Of a DNA stretch of 64,000 nt, positions 53,594-62,760 are shown in pieces (position 1 is the stretch's first letter; each line of letters begins with the position of its first letter). Origin of the DNA: Flaviramulus sp. BrNp1-15. GTDB lineage: Bacteria; Bacteroidota; Bacteroidia; Flavobacteriales; Flavobacteriaceae. The position numbers and the translations under genes are program-made. The notes under the pieces were generated by a model. That model saw nothing but the letters and a program-made list of their open reading frames with translations. It was not told the DNA's origin and searched no databases. The stretch covers positions 1,100,471 through 1,164,470 of the forward strand of contig NZ_CP092099.1 in NCBI RefSeq assembly GCF_022259695.1, given 5' to 3'.

Positions 53594-54706
53594 TTAAGAT
53601 TGTAAAGATTTATAAATTAAACCAGCTGTTTTTTCACTGGCGCCTTTTCCTCCCAAAGTTTTTTCTAAGTCGTAATAATCTAAAAATAACCTTTTTCTGG
53701 TTTCAGAATTTAAAATTTTATCAAGCTCTCGTTTTAGGTTCTTTTTGTTGAAGTCATTTTGGATTAACTCTGTAACAACTTCCTTATCCATAACCAAATT
53801 AACTAACGAAATAAATTTTAAAGTTATTATGCGTTTAGCAATATGATATGAAATAGCACTTCCTTTATAACAAACCACTTGTGGAACTTTAAACAAGGCT
53901 GTTTCAAGGGTAGCGGTTCCAGAAGTTACCAATGCAGCATGTGAGATACTTAATAAATCGTAAGTTTTATTAGAAACAAATTTAACGTTACTAGATTTTA
54001 TAAAAGTTTCATAAAAACTATAATCCTGACTAGGCGCGCCAGCAATTACAAATTGATAATCTGGATACTCATTAATTAAACTAAGCATAACAGAAAGCAT
54101 TTTTGTTATTTCTTGCTTTCTACTTCCAGGTAATAATGCAATTATAGGTTTGTTGCTTAATTTGTGTGCTTCTCTAAATTTAAACTCATCAACTTGGTTT
54201 CTGTTAGCAATAGCATCAATTAATGGGTGGCCAACAAAAGTAACATTGTAATCGTGTTTTTTATAAAAAGGCTCTACAAAAGGTAGGATAACATACATGG
54301 CATCAATATCTCGCTTTATAGCTTTTACTCTACTGGCTCTAGATGCCCAAACTTGCGGAGAAATGTAATAATTGGTTTTAAAACCTTCTTGTTTTGCCCA
54401 TTTAGCAATTCGAAGGTTAAAGCCAGAATTATCAATAAAAATAATAGCGTCTGGATTAAACTTTTTAATATCTTCTTTACAAAACGAAATGTCTTTAAAT
54501 ATTTTATTAAGGTTCATAATTACCTCAATAAAACCCATAAAAGCTCGCTCTTTGTAATGTTTTACTAAACTACCACCAACAGCTTGCATAAGGTCGCCAC
54601 CCCAAAATCTAATATCGGCATTTGCATCAACTTTTTGCAATGCTTTCATTAGGTTTGAGCCATGTAAATCACCCGATGCTTCCCCAGCAATAATGTAATA
54701 CTTCAT
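53594..54706 (-). CDS. lpxB: Lipid-A-disaccharide synthase
   Basis: 370 residues, the usual length. Starts MKYYIIAGEASGDLHGSNLM, the conserved LpxB opening. Further motifs: FIDNSGFNLRIAKWAK, YYISPQVWASR, FVGHPLIDA, LPGSRKQEI and VTSGTATLETALF. It joins UDP-diacylglucosamine and lipid X at the inner membrane in lipid A synthesis. A palindromic repeat lies just upstream, between it and the 93-residue gene. Confidence 0.96.
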   Translation of the reverse strand: MKYYIIAGEASGDLHGSNLMKALQKVDANADIRFWGGDLMQAVGGSLVKHYKERAFMGFIEVIMNLNKIFKDISFCKEDIKKFNPDAIIFIDNSGFNLRIAKWAKQEGFKTNYYISPQVWASRASRVKAIKRDIDAMYVILPFVEPFYKKHDYNVTFVGHPLIDAIANRNQVDEFKFREAHKLSNKPIIALLPGSRKQEITKMLSVMLSLINEYPDYQFVIAGAPSQDYSFYETFIKSSNVKFVSNKTYDLLSISHAALVTSGTATLETALFKVPQVVCYKGSAISYHIAKRIITLKFISLVNLVMDKEVVTELIQNDFNKKNLKRELDKILNSETRKRLFLDYYDLEKTLGGKGASEKTAGLIYKSLQS

Positions 54707-54716
54707 TTTTATTGTC

Positions 54717-54787
54717 AGGTCGAGCGCAGTCGAGACCTCTTTTTAAAAAACACTATAAATAAACCTCTCGACTGCGCTCGAGGGGAC
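54717..54787. repeat. Inverted repeat (REP-like palindrome)
   Basis: TCGAGCGCAGTCGAGA at 54720-54735 and its exact complement at 54766-54781, separated by a 30-nt A/T-rich spacer. G+C in the arms is far above the surrounding DNA. This type of arm is seen dispersed in flavobacterial genomes. It could act as a bidirectional terminator or mRNA stabiliser between surE and lpxB. Confidence 0.85.
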
Positions 54788-54793
54788 ATTAAT

Positions 54794-55075
54794 TTAAAAA
54801 AGTTTAAAAACAAATGTAAAAACAGCTATAAAAACAGTAATTAGCAATACGCCTCTTGCTCGGTAATCTTGTTTCTTTCTTATAAAAATAAAAAAGGCGA
54901 TTAGGTTTAAAATAGCCCCTAAGCTTATAAGTTTTCCTAAAAACCCTTCGTTAGAGGCTGCTTTAATTACTGTGGTAAAATCATCTCCTTTTCCTAATAG
55001 GGTTGCAGTTAAAAGTAAACCAATAGCATTGGCAATTAAACCAACAAACATGCCTATAAAAATATCTTTTTTCAT
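54794..55075 (-). CDS. Small conserved-looking membrane protein
   Basis: 93 residues with three predicted membrane helices (FIGMFVGLIANAIGLLLTA, GKLISLGAILNLIAFFIF, GVLLITVFIAVFTFVFKLF). No motif was recognised. Its start overlaps the surE stop by 4 bp (ATGA), so it is cotranslated with SurE. Function unknown. Confidence 0.78.
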   Translation of the reverse strand: MKKDIFIGMFVGLIANAIGLLLTATLLGKGDDFTTVIKAASNEGFLGKLISLGAILNLIAFFIFIRKKQDYRARGVLLITVFIAVFTFVFKLF

Positions 55076-55869
55076 TTATGCTGAATTATTTCAGTGTCGT
55101 TTAAATTCCAGGTATTCAATGCTTTTATAAAGTGATGAGCAGTTAAATCAAATTGCACAGGTACTAAGGAAACATAGTTGTTTTCTAAAGCCCACTCATC
55201 AGTGTCTTCACCACCATCTAAATTAACAAATTTTCCTGTTAACCAATAATAATCTTTACCAGTTGGAGTTTGACGTTTATCAAATTCTTCTACCCAATTG
55301 GCTTTAGCTTGTCTGGAAATTTTTATTCCTTTTATATTGTTTTTAGAAACATTAGGAATGTTTACATTTAAAACAATACCATTTGGCAAACCTTCTTTTA
55401 AAACATTTTTAGCAATGGTTTCAACATAAGGTTTTGAAGCCTCAAAATTAGCATTCCATGTATAGTCTAATAAAGAAAAGCCAATGGCGGGAATGCCTTC
55501 TATACCTGCTTCTACCGCAGCACTCATCGTGCCAGAATAAATAACATTTATTGATGAATTCGATCCATGATTAATACCAGAAACACAAAGGTCTGGCTTT
55601 CTGTCTAGAATTTCTCTAATGGCTAGTTTTACACAATCTGCAGGTGTTCCCGAACAACTGTATTCTTTTTGCGGTCCATCATCTACAAAAACCTGTTCTG
55701 CATAAAGTGTAGAGTTTAACGTAATAGCGTGTCCCATGCCACTTTGTGGGCTATCTGGAGCAACTACAACTACATCGCCAATGGTATTCATTACGCTAAT
55801 TAAGGTTCTAATACCTGGTGCATTAATACCATCATCATTAGTTACTAGTATAAGTGGTTTTTTTGTCAT
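55072..55869 (-). CDS. surE: 5'/3'-nucleotidase SurE
   Basis: 265 residues. The N-terminal LVTNDDGINAPGI holds the metal-binding Asp-Asp pair; APDSPQSGMGHAIT, CSGTPADCVKLAI and VSGINHGSNSS follow, all standard SurE motifs. It removes phosphate from nucleoside monophosphates in the cytosol. It is the first gene of the minus-strand operon toward lpxB and comEC. Confidence 0.96.
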   Translation of the reverse strand: MTKKPLILVTNDDGINAPGIRTLISVMNTIGDVVVVAPDSPQSGMGHAITLNSTLYAEQVFVDDGPQKEYSCSGTPADCVKLAIREILDRKPDLCVSGINHGSNSSINVIYSGTMSAAVEAGIEGIPAIGFSLLDYTWNANFEASKPYVETIAKNVLKEGLPNGIVLNVNIPNVSKNNIKGIKISRQAKANWVEEFDKRQTPTGKDYYWLTGKFVNLDGGEDTDEWALENNYVSLVPVQFDLTAHHFIKALNTWNLNDTEIIQHK

Positions 55870-56033
55870 AAACTGTACTTAAAAGCATCGCTAAAATACA
55901 TAATTTAGACAGGAAACCGCTAATTTCTATGCTTTAACAAAAAATTAGTAGCGATTCCCTTTATTGGCATGGTTTTTTCTTTATTTTAGTAGAAATTATG
56001 TCGTGCTTTTTAGAGCAATAAACTATTTAATAG

Positions 56034-58184
56034 ATGAAGAATATTATGAAAATGAATTATAAGGTATTGTCGCTATTGTTACTTTTAGCATTTGCGTCAT
56101 GTAGTTTTACTACAAAAAAATTTAGTGATCCAGATAAAGATAAATTATTGGTTCGCATAATAACGTATGTGCTTGAGGAGGGTCATTTTGATCCAATTGT
56201 TTTGGATGATGCTTTTTCTGAGGAACTATTTAATGATTATTTAGAAGTTACAGATCCTGTTAAAAGATATTTTTATGAATCTGATTATAAGGATTTTGAA
56301 AAATTTAAGTTAACTATTGATGATCAACTAAAAGCCACAGATATTACATTTTTTAACGTTGTTAACGAGCGCATGCTAAAACGTTTTGAAGAAGCTAAAC
56401 AAATCTACAAAGAGATATTATCGCAACCTTTTGATTATACAAAAGATGAATATTTTGATACGAATTATGAAAATAGTGAGTTTCCAAAAAACAAAAAGCA
56501 AATGAGAGAACGTTGGAGAAAACAGCTTAAGTTTTCTACACTTTCAAACTATGATGATTTGTATGAACAAGAAAGACTAGCAAAGAAAAACGATCCATCT
56601 TATGTAATGAAGACTGATGCTGAAATTGAAAAAGAAGCGCGAGAAGCTACATTAAAAACATTGAATATCTTTTTTGAAGATTACATTGATGACCAAACAC
56701 GTGAAGATTGGTTTGCTGTTTATGTAAATACTATTGTAGAGGAATTCGACCCACATACATATTATTTAGCACCTAGAGATAAGGAAGGTTTCGATCAGCG
56801 TATGTCTGGTAAATTAGAAGGAATTGGTGCCAGATTACAAAAGCGAATGGATTACATTAAAGTGGTTGAACTTATTTCTGGAGGTCCAGCTTGGAGAAGT
56901 GAAGAACTTGAAGTTGAAGATATCATTTTAAAAGTAAAGCAAGAAGACGAAGAAGTTGCGGTTGATATTGTTGGCATGCGAATTAACGATGCTATAAAAT
57001 ATATTAAAGGCCCAAAAGGAACAAAAGTAACCTTAACCGTTAAAAAGGTTGATGGCACTATAAAAGACATTACCATTACTAGAGATATTGTAGAGTTGGT
57101 TGAAACTTATGCAAAATCATCAATAGTAAATAAAGATAATATGAAGTTCGGCATCATAAATTTACCAGCGTTTTATGTAGATTTTCAAGATTACAAAAAT
57201 GTTAATGCAGCTAAAGATGTTAAGTTGGAAATTGAGCGTTTAAAAGCCGAAGGAATGGAAGGCTTGGTGTTAGACTTACGTAATAATGGAGGTGGATCAT
57301 TGCCAGCAGTTGTAGATATGGCAGGTTTATTTATAGAAGAAGGTCCTGTGGTGCAAGTGCGTTCTACAGGTAAAGCTAAAGAGGTTTTAAAAGATAGAGA
57401 TAAATCTATTGCTTGGGATGGCCCTTTAGTTATTTTAGTTAACGAAATTTCAGCTTCAGCTTCAGAAATTATGGCGGCTGCAATGCAAGATTATAAACGT
57501 GCTATTATTATAGGTAGTAAACAAACCTATGGAAAAGGAACAGTTCAAAATGTAATTAATTTGAACAATATGTTAAGAAGTAATACAAGTGGCGATTTAG
57601 GTGCTTTAGCCTTAACTACTCAAAAGTATTACAGAATTAATGGAGGTTCGGTGCAGTTAGAAGGTGTGAAGAGTGATGTAAAAGTTCCTGGGCGTTTTAG
57701 TTTTATTGATGTAGGTGAAAAGGATAAAGAAAACCCATTACCTTGGGATGAAATTGATGCAGCAGTTTATACGCCATGGGAAAACTACTTTGACTATGAT
57801 ACTACAATAAAAAAGAGTGAAGAGCGTATGAGTAACAATGAGCAACTTAAACTTATTGAAGAAAATGCTAAATGGGTAAAAAGTAAAATAGATGAAACGG
57901 TATTTTCTTTAAACTACTCAAAATATAAAGAAAAGCTTGAATTAAATGAAGAAGAAGCAAAACGTTTTGATGCCATTTCTAACTACCAAACAAATTTAAC
58001 ATTCGAATCTACAGGCTACGAAAAATCGTTGTTTGAAGAAGATACAACCGATTTAAAAGAAAAGCGTAAGCGTTGGCACGAAAGTTTAAGTAAAGATGTT
58101 TATGTAGAAGAAGCACTTAATGTGTTAGAAGATTTAAAAATATCATATCCTATTAAAAAAGTTGCGGCTACAGTAAAAAAATAG
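56034..58184 (+). CDS. C-terminal processing peptidase (S41, Prc/Tsp type)
   Basis: 716 residues; start at 56034 or the in-frame ATG at 56046. Lipobox AFASC gives a lipoprotein. Residues 25-240 match the Tsp N-terminal domain, a PDZ domain lies at about 250-340 (RLQKRMDYIKVVELISGGPA), and the S41 peptidase has NNGGGSLPAV, ISASASEIMAAAMQDYKRA with the catalytic Ser, and YGKGTVQ with the catalytic Lys. It trims C-terminal tails of envelope proteins in the periplasm. The ABC permease starts 12 bp later. Confidence 0.93.
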   Translation: MKNIMKMNYKVLSLLLLLAFASCSFTTKKFSDPDKDKLLVRIITYVLEEGHFDPIVLDDAFSEELFNDYLEVTDPVKRYFYESDYKDFEKFKLTIDDQLKATDITFFNVVNERMLKRFEEAKQIYKEILSQPFDYTKDEYFDTNYENSEFPKNKKQMRERWRKQLKFSTLSNYDDLYEQERLAKKNDPSYVMKTDAEIEKEAREATLKTLNIFFEDYIDDQTREDWFAVYVNTIVEEFDPHTYYLAPRDKEGFDQRMSGKLEGIGARLQKRMDYIKVVELISGGPAWRSEELEVEDIILKVKQEDEEVAVDIVGMRINDAIKYIKGPKGTKVTLTVKKVDGTIKDITITRDIVELVETYAKSSIVNKDNMKFGIINLPAFYVDFQDYKNVNAAKDVKLEIERLKAEGMEGLVLDLRNNGGGSLPAVVDMAGLFIEEGPVVQVRSTGKAKEVLKDRDKSIAWDGPLVILVNEISASASEIMAAAMQDYKRAIIIGSKQTYGKGTVQNVINLNNMLRSNTSGDLGALALTTQKYYRINGGSVQLEGVKSDVKVPGRFSFIDVGEKDKENPLPWDEIDAAVYTPWENYFDYDTTIKKSEERMSNNEQLKLIEENAKWVKSKIDETVFSLNYSKYKEKLELNEEEAKRFDAISNYQTNLTFESTGYEKSLFEEDTTDLKEKRKRWHESLSKDVYVEEALNVLEDLKISYPIKKVAATVKK

Positions 58185-58196
58185 CATCTTTGGTGT

Positions 58197-59291
58197 ATGA
58201 GTAAAAAATCAAACTCACTAAAACAATTAGCGCTCCAGAAGTTTTTTTTAAACTTTTGGGGCGTTTTTAGTTTCTATTACATTGTATTGGTTGGAGTAAT
58301 TTCTGTGTTTGCTTATCTTTTTGCACCAGACGATTCCCAACATGCCAACCAAATGCATTTGGCTATTCACTCCCGAAAACCTAGGTTTAAAATAACGATG
58401 CTTACAATTCCATCGCAATTAGAATCTAATCAAAGTTTTTTAAGTGAAATTTTCTTTGGAAAAAAGAATACAGCAACCGAAGTTCCTATTACAGATTATA
58501 CTATTAAAAATGATATTTTAACGTATAGAGAATATGCATCTGATGGATTGGAAGGTGCAGAAAAAACTATAAATATTAGTTCGTTTCCAGATAACAAAGT
58601 TGAAGATTTTATTAAAGAAAAAACCTTTCTTTTTGGAACCGATAAGTATGGTCGCGATTTATTAAGCAGAGTTTTGGTAGGCGCCAGAATATCATTTTTT
58701 ATAGGTTTTGTAGCGGTTTTTATTTCGTTAGTAATTGGTATTTTTATGGGAAGCGTTGCAGGGTATTTTGGCGGGAAAGTAGATGCTGTTATTATGTGGA
58801 TTATTAATGTTACTTGGTCTATTCCAACTTTATTATTGGTTATAGCTATTACATTAGCTTTAGGTAAAGGTTTTTGGCAAGTGTTTATTGCTGTAGGTTT
58901 AACTATGTGGGTTGAGGTGGCCAGAGTAGTACGCGGACAAATAATTAGCGCTAAAGAAATGCAATATGTAACTGCAGCACGAGCTTTAGGTTTTAATGAT
59001 TTTAGAATTATAACCAAACATATATTGCCCAATATTATGGCGCCAGTTATCGTGATTTCTGCAGCTAATTTTGCAGCAGCTATTTTAATAGAAAGCGGGC
59101 TTAGTTTTTTAGGTATTGGTGCACAACCACCCATGGCAAGTTGGGGTGCTATGATAAAAGATCATTACAATTATATTATACTTGGTAAACCGTATTTAGC
59201 CATTATACCTGGGCTTTGCATTATGAGTTTGGTTATGGCATTTATGCTTATTGGTAATGCGTTGCGTGATGCTTTGGATGTGAAGAGTTAG
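58197..59291 (+). CDS. ABC transporter permease, DppC/OppC type
   Basis: 364 residues. One N-terminal membrane helix, a periplasmic region of about 100 residues, then the permease core: FGTDKYGRDLLSRVLVGARISF (start signature), five helices, and the EAA loop AARALGFNDFRIITKHILPN. The protein should form half of a dipeptide/oligopeptide-type pore, but no partner permease, ATPase or binding protein is nearby. Cotranscribed with the peptidase. Confidence 0.92.
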   Translation: MSKKSNSLKQLALQKFFLNFWGVFSFYYIVLVGVISVFAYLFAPDDSQHANQMHLAIHSRKPRFKITMLTIPSQLESNQSFLSEIFFGKKNTATEVPITDYTIKNDILTYREYASDGLEGAEKTINISSFPDNKVEDFIKEKTFLFGTDKYGRDLLSRVLVGARISFFIGFVAVFISLVIGIFMGSVAGYFGGKVDAVIMWIINVTWSIPTLLLVIAITLALGKGFWQVFIAVGLTMWVEVARVVRGQIISAKEMQYVTAARALGFNDFRIITKHILPNIMAPVIVISAANFAAAILIESGLSFLGIGAQPPMASWGAMIKDHYNYIILGKPYLAIIPGLCIMSLVMAFMLIGNALRDALDVKS

Positions 59292-59310
59292 GCTTGAAAT
59301 TTTGTTTAGG

Positions 59311-59437
59311 GGGTGTTATATGAAAAAGTTATGGATTTGTAAGCGAGGATTTTCCGAAGGAAAATCAGAAGCATGCAAACGACCAACAAACTTTGGTTTA
59401 GCTAAAACTAGCAATTTTTTTATAAGGTGTTGTCAAC
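59311..59437. repeat. attC-like palindromic element R3
   Basis: About 125 bp between the ABC permease and the 165-residue gene. Holds the hairpin GATTTTCCGAAGGAAAATC and ends ATAAGGTGTTGTCAAC. The position and end pattern match R1, R2 and R4; sequence identity is limited to the ends and the TTCCGAAGGAA core. Confidence 0.6.
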
Positions 59438-59446
59438 TTACTTTTT

Positions 59447-59944
59447 TTATTCCGTTAAATGGCTAATATCAGAAGTCGCATAAAAATAAGCTAATCCAGT
59501 TCCATCTCCGCCCATTGATTCACTATCGGCTATCGTTATTTTTAATTTTGGTAAAAAATAATTTCCTTTTTCTGTTTCCGAGTATTCAGTTCCGATATTT
59601 TTAAACTGTTTAATTAAGTCAGTGATTTCGGTTCCAAAATCAAGTCGAATATTGTCAATTAATATGTCAAAACCATAATGGACTTCTAAGTCTCTTAATC
59701 GATTATCCTTGTCGTAATTCAAAAACAGCATATCTTTTTTCGAATTCAGATTTTCATAAACATCTCTCTTTTGATGAATATTCATACTTTCATCTCCATC
59801 AAAAAATTCAGCGACGTCAATTATTTTGTCTTCTTCCTTATGTTTCATTCCTAATTTTTCTCTAACCGAATTTCGTTCGTTATTCCATTCAAATTTGAGA
59901 GAATTAAGTATAAAACCTTTATTTGGTAAATATTCTATGTCCAT
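59447..59944 (-). CDS. Hypothetical cytosolic protein in cassette
   Basis: 165 residues, acidic, no signal or membrane helix. I do not recognise it. It begins MDIEYLPNKGFILNSLKFEW and ends with beta-rich sequence KLKITIADSESMGGDGTG; composition is like small immunity-type or regulatory proteins, but there is no evidence for either. It is bracketed by GTTGTCAAC at 59429-59437 and GTTGCCAAC at 59955-59963, each near-palindromic, in the same layout as the TIR cassette next to it. Confidence 0.65.
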   Translation of the reverse strand: MDIEYLPNKGFILNSLKFEWNNERNSVREKLGMKHKEEDKIIDVAEFFDGDESMNIHQKRDVYENLNSKKDMLFLNYDKDNRLRDLEVHYGFDILIDNIRLDFGTEITDLIKQFKNIGTEYSETEKGNYFLPKLKITIADSESMGGDGTGLAYFYATSDISHLTE

Positions 59945-59954
59945 TTTTTAGCTT

Positions 59955-60092
59955 GTTGCCAACGGTCTCGTATAACCGTCAGTTACGGGTTTATATGCGT
60001 TATTTTTCGGTTTAGCACTGACTTTAGCAATTCCGAGTGGATTCGGACGGAGTCGAATCCGCCGTAATTGCGGTTATACATTGTTACCACAC
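59955..60092. repeat. attC-like palindromic element R4
   Basis: About 138 bp with an extended imperfect inverted repeat: GTATAACCGTCAGTTACGG near the left end pairs with CCGTAATTGCGGTTATAC near the right end. The centre has a G+C-rich segment (GATTCGGACGGAGTCGAATC). Ends are GTTGCCAACGG and TGTTACCACACG. The shape is that of an integron attC site. Confidence 0.7.
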
Positions 60093-60096
60093 GTAC

Positions 60097-60933
60097 TTAT
60101 TCTTTTTCGGTTGAAAATAACATATCAATATTCATTTCATTAGAGTGAAATTTTTCTCCAACAGTTGTTGAAACGAATGCTGTTAAAGTTACATCTTGTC
60201 CTCTAAATTCTCTCATTGAATCAATAAATCCCTTTTTAAGTTTATAATTTATCTGATATTGTTCTCCGTATTCCATTCTTTTCGGAAATGAGATTTGTTG
60301 CATAGCGTCAAAAAGTTGAAAAGTATCAGCATTTCCAACATAGGGTTTGGATAATTTAAAAATTGGTGGTCCGAAGTATCTAAATCCGTTTATTTGGTTA
60401 GTGACTGTCACTCCAATATTTACTCCAACTATTCCATAAAATTCACTCGCCTCAATATAAGTCGAGAGGTAAATACTTTTTTGGGATTTTGGTTCATTCT
60501 TTTCAGGAAGTGGAATATTCGGTTCAGCACCTAATTTTTGGATTATAGCATTTGCTAATTCTTCTTCCGATAAATTTCGTATGTCCAAATACCCAAGAGT
60601 TGAGCGAATTCCAGGAAGTTCTGTGTCATCAAATCTAACAGGTAAGATATATTCTTCTTTATTTTCTATTGCTCGGGCAATTGCAGTTCTCACTTCATAA
60701 TTCGTCCATATTTTTTTCTCGTAATTCTCGGAAATAAAAGGAATGAAATATTGAGATTGTCGCCTATAAATATAATCGAAATGAATTCCAAGGTCTTTTC
60801 CCCAAAGGTCAACTTGCTCAAACTTATCATAGAAAACACTAATTCCGTTTTCTTTTAATAATTCCGCTACTTTATTAACGTATTCTCTGTCTTCTCCTGC
60901 AAATGACAAAGCAACTTGATATTTATATTCCAT
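60097..60933 (-). CDS. TIR-domain protein with C-terminal unknown domain
   Basis: 278 residues. The N-terminal TIR domain (1-135) reads YQVALSFAGEDREYVNKVAE, GISVFYDKFEQVDLWG, IPFISENYEKKIWTNYEVRTA, where the Glu in NYEVRTA is the likely NADase catalytic residue, and ILPVRFDDTELPG. The C-terminal 140 residues are beta-rich and may bind a ligand. Bacterial TIR proteins cleave NAD+ in anti-phage defence, often with a partner; none is recognisable here. The gene is framed by the exact inverted pair GTTACCACAC (60082-60091) and GTGTGGTAAC (60948-60957), so it looks like a captured cassette. Confidence 0.87.
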   Translation of the reverse strand: MEYKYQVALSFAGEDREYVNKVAELLKENGISVFYDKFEQVDLWGKDLGIHFDYIYRRQSQYFIPFISENYEKKIWTNYEVRTAIARAIENKEEYILPVRFDDTELPGIRSTLGYLDIRNLSEEELANAIIQKLGAEPNIPLPEKNEPKSQKSIYLSTYIEASEFYGIVGVNIGVTVTNQINGFRYFGPPIFKLSKPYVGNADTFQLFDAMQQISFPKRMEYGEQYQINYKLKKGFIDSMREFRGQDVTLTAFVSTTVGEKFHSNEMNIDMLFSTEKE

Positions 60934-60946
60934 AGGTTTCTTGGTA

Positions 60947-60985
60947 TGTGTGGTAACATGCGAATAAGCACACTAGTGCGTTTAT
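60947..60985. repeat. Partial attC-like boundary R5
   Basis: TGTGTGGTAACATGCG followed by CACACTAGTGCG, a short palindrome. It complements the right end of R4 and marks the start side of the TIR cassette. The 61 bp on to engB holds nothing else recognisable. Confidence 0.5.
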
Positions 60986-61051
60986 TTCGTTTATATACCT
61001 ATAAATCTAGATGATTTTTCAGACAAATAAAAATATATTAAAAAGTTTGGG

Positions 61052-61663
61052 TTAATGAGTGTCTAAATTCATATTCTCATTTAATGTATCAATATAACCC
61101 AAAACTTCATCTTTACCAATGTCTTTAGATGAAGAAGTAATAAAGTAATTAGGCATGTCTTCCCAGGTTTCTAAAAGTATATTTTTATAATCCTCAACAT
61201 GGTTTTCAATAGCTTTTGGTTTTAACTTATCAGCTTTTGTAAATATTATTGAAAACGGAATACCATTTTCGCCTAACCATTGCATGAATTCTAAATCTAT
61301 AGGTTGTGGTTTATGTCTAATATCTACCAAAACAAAAGCGGTTACCAATTGCTCACGCATTGCAAAATATTGGGTAATAAACTTTTGAAAGGTTTTTTTT
61401 GAGCTTTTTGAAACACGCGCATAACCATAGCCTGGTAAATCTACTAAATGCCAGTTTTTATTAATTAAAAAATGATTTATAAGCTGTGTTTTACCTGGTC
61501 TTCCCGAAGTTTTTGCTAAACTTTTTCGGCTAGTTAGCATATTTATAAGCGAAGATTTGCCAACGTTACTTCTGCCAATAAAAGCATATTCTGGCAATCT
61601 GCTATTGGGGCATTTAGCCACATCAGAGTTACTCATAACAAATTCGGCAGATTTAATATGCAT
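61052..61663 (-). CDS. engB: Ribosome-biogenesis GTPase EngB/YsxC
   Basis: 203 residues, single GTPase domain. G1 GRSNVGKSSL, G3 DLPGYGYARV, G4 TKADKLK, G5 SSSKDIG are all present, along with the family start AEFVMSNSDVAKCP. It helps to assemble the large ribosomal subunit. It follows the alpha/beta hydrolase gene by 60 bp on the same strand. Confidence 0.96.
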   Translation of the reverse strand: MHIKSAEFVMSNSDVAKCPNSRLPEYAFIGRSNVGKSSLINMLTSRKSLAKTSGRPGKTQLINHFLINKNWHLVDLPGYGYARVSKSSKKTFQKFITQYFAMREQLVTAFVLVDIRHKPQPIDLEFMQWLGENGIPFSIIFTKADKLKPKAIENHVEDYKNILLETWEDMPNYFITSSSKDIGKDEVLGYIDTLNENMNLDTH

Positions 61664-61723
61664 CTATATTAATTTTAAAGAAAAATTATTCTTATTGAGT
61701 AGTTTGTTAAAATTAATTATTGA

Positions 61724-62488
61724 CTAAAACTCTCTTTTTTGCAGCCAATTATCTAGTATCTTATTAAACTCTTCTGGGTGTTCCATCATAGCGGCATGCC
61801 CACATTTATCAATCCAAAACAAATCAGAATCTGGTAATAGCATATTAAATTCTTCGGCAACTTCTGGGGGTGTTACAGTGTCATTTTTTCCCCAAATAAT
61901 ACAAGTTGGCACATGCATATGAGGTAAATCTTTTGCCATATTATGTCTAATCGCGCTCTTAGCAATAGCTAATGTTTTTATGAGTTTATGACGGTCGTTA
62001 ACCGTTTCGTATACTTCGTCAACAATTTCTTTGGTTGCAACAGCAGGATCGTAAAATACTTCCTGTGCCTTCTTTTTAATTACTTCGTAATCGCTACGTT
62101 TTGTGTATCCTCCTCCCATAGCACTTTCGTAAAGTCCAGAACTTCCTGTAATAATTAATGCTTTTACCGTTTCAGGGAACAATTTTGTGTGGTATAAACC
62201 TATATGACCACCTAACGAATTTCCTAACAAAATAACTTCATTATAGCCTTTAAATATTATAAAATCGTGTAAGTATTTAGAGAAGCTTTTTACATTGGTT
62301 TTTAGTAAAGACATGGAGTAAATTGGTAACTCTGGTATAATAATTTTGTACCCTTTTTTACTAAAATAATCCGATACTTCACTAAAGTTACTTAAGCCTC
62401 CCATAAGACCATGTAAGACGATAATTGGTGTGCCTTCACCTACTTCAATGTAACTGTAATTTCCTTCTTTTTTTAATCTATGCGCCAT
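61724..62488 (-). CDS. Alpha/beta hydrolase
   Basis: 254 residues. Oxyanion strand PIIVLHGLMGG, nucleophile Ser in LLGNSLGGHIGL, acid Asp in WGKNDTVTPP, His in KCGHAAMMEHPEEF. Soluble, no signal peptide. The substrate is unknown; it resembles esterase and lactonase-type members. It is divergent from mraZ across a 348-bp gap and probably shares transcription with engB. Confidence 0.9.
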   Translation of the reverse strand: MAHRLKKEGNYSYIEVGEGTPIIVLHGLMGGLSNFSEVSDYFSKKGYKIIIPELPIYSMSLLKTNVKSFSKYLHDFIIFKGYNEVILLGNSLGGHIGLYHTKLFPETVKALIITGSSGLYESAMGGGYTKRSDYEVIKKKAQEVFYDPAVATKEIVDEVYETVNDRHKLIKTLAIAKSAIRHNMAKDLPHMHVPTCIIWGKNDTVTPPEVAEEFNMLLPDSDLFWIDKCGHAAMMEHPEEFNKILDNWLQKREF

Positions 62489-62760
62489 TAATTAGTTAGT
62501 CATTGCGTTAAAAACAAATATAGTTATTTCATTCATATTTCAATCATTTTAATGAATTGAAAAATACTCTTAAAAAGAATGATTCAAAATTGAGCATTCA
62601 TTTAAAATAAGTTGCGAAAATAATGATTTTAAAATAAGATGTTAACAATATAAATATTCGTTAGCCTTTTGGTTTAATCTGTTGGTTTTAAGTAATGACA
62701 CTTGATTAAGCGTTTAAAAATGCATTATAAACCGTATTTAATCGAAAATTTATTAACAAA

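Noticed and set aside
55911-55960. Imperfect inverted repeat between surE and the processing peptidase gene
   Set aside because: Pairing is broken by mismatches and there is no matching motif elsewhere; too weak to call as an operator.
58496-59134. Long minus-strand open frame of 212 codons
   Set aside because: It lies wholly inside the ABC permease gene, has low-complexity Ile/Lys/Thr composition and no recognisable motif; it is a shadow frame.
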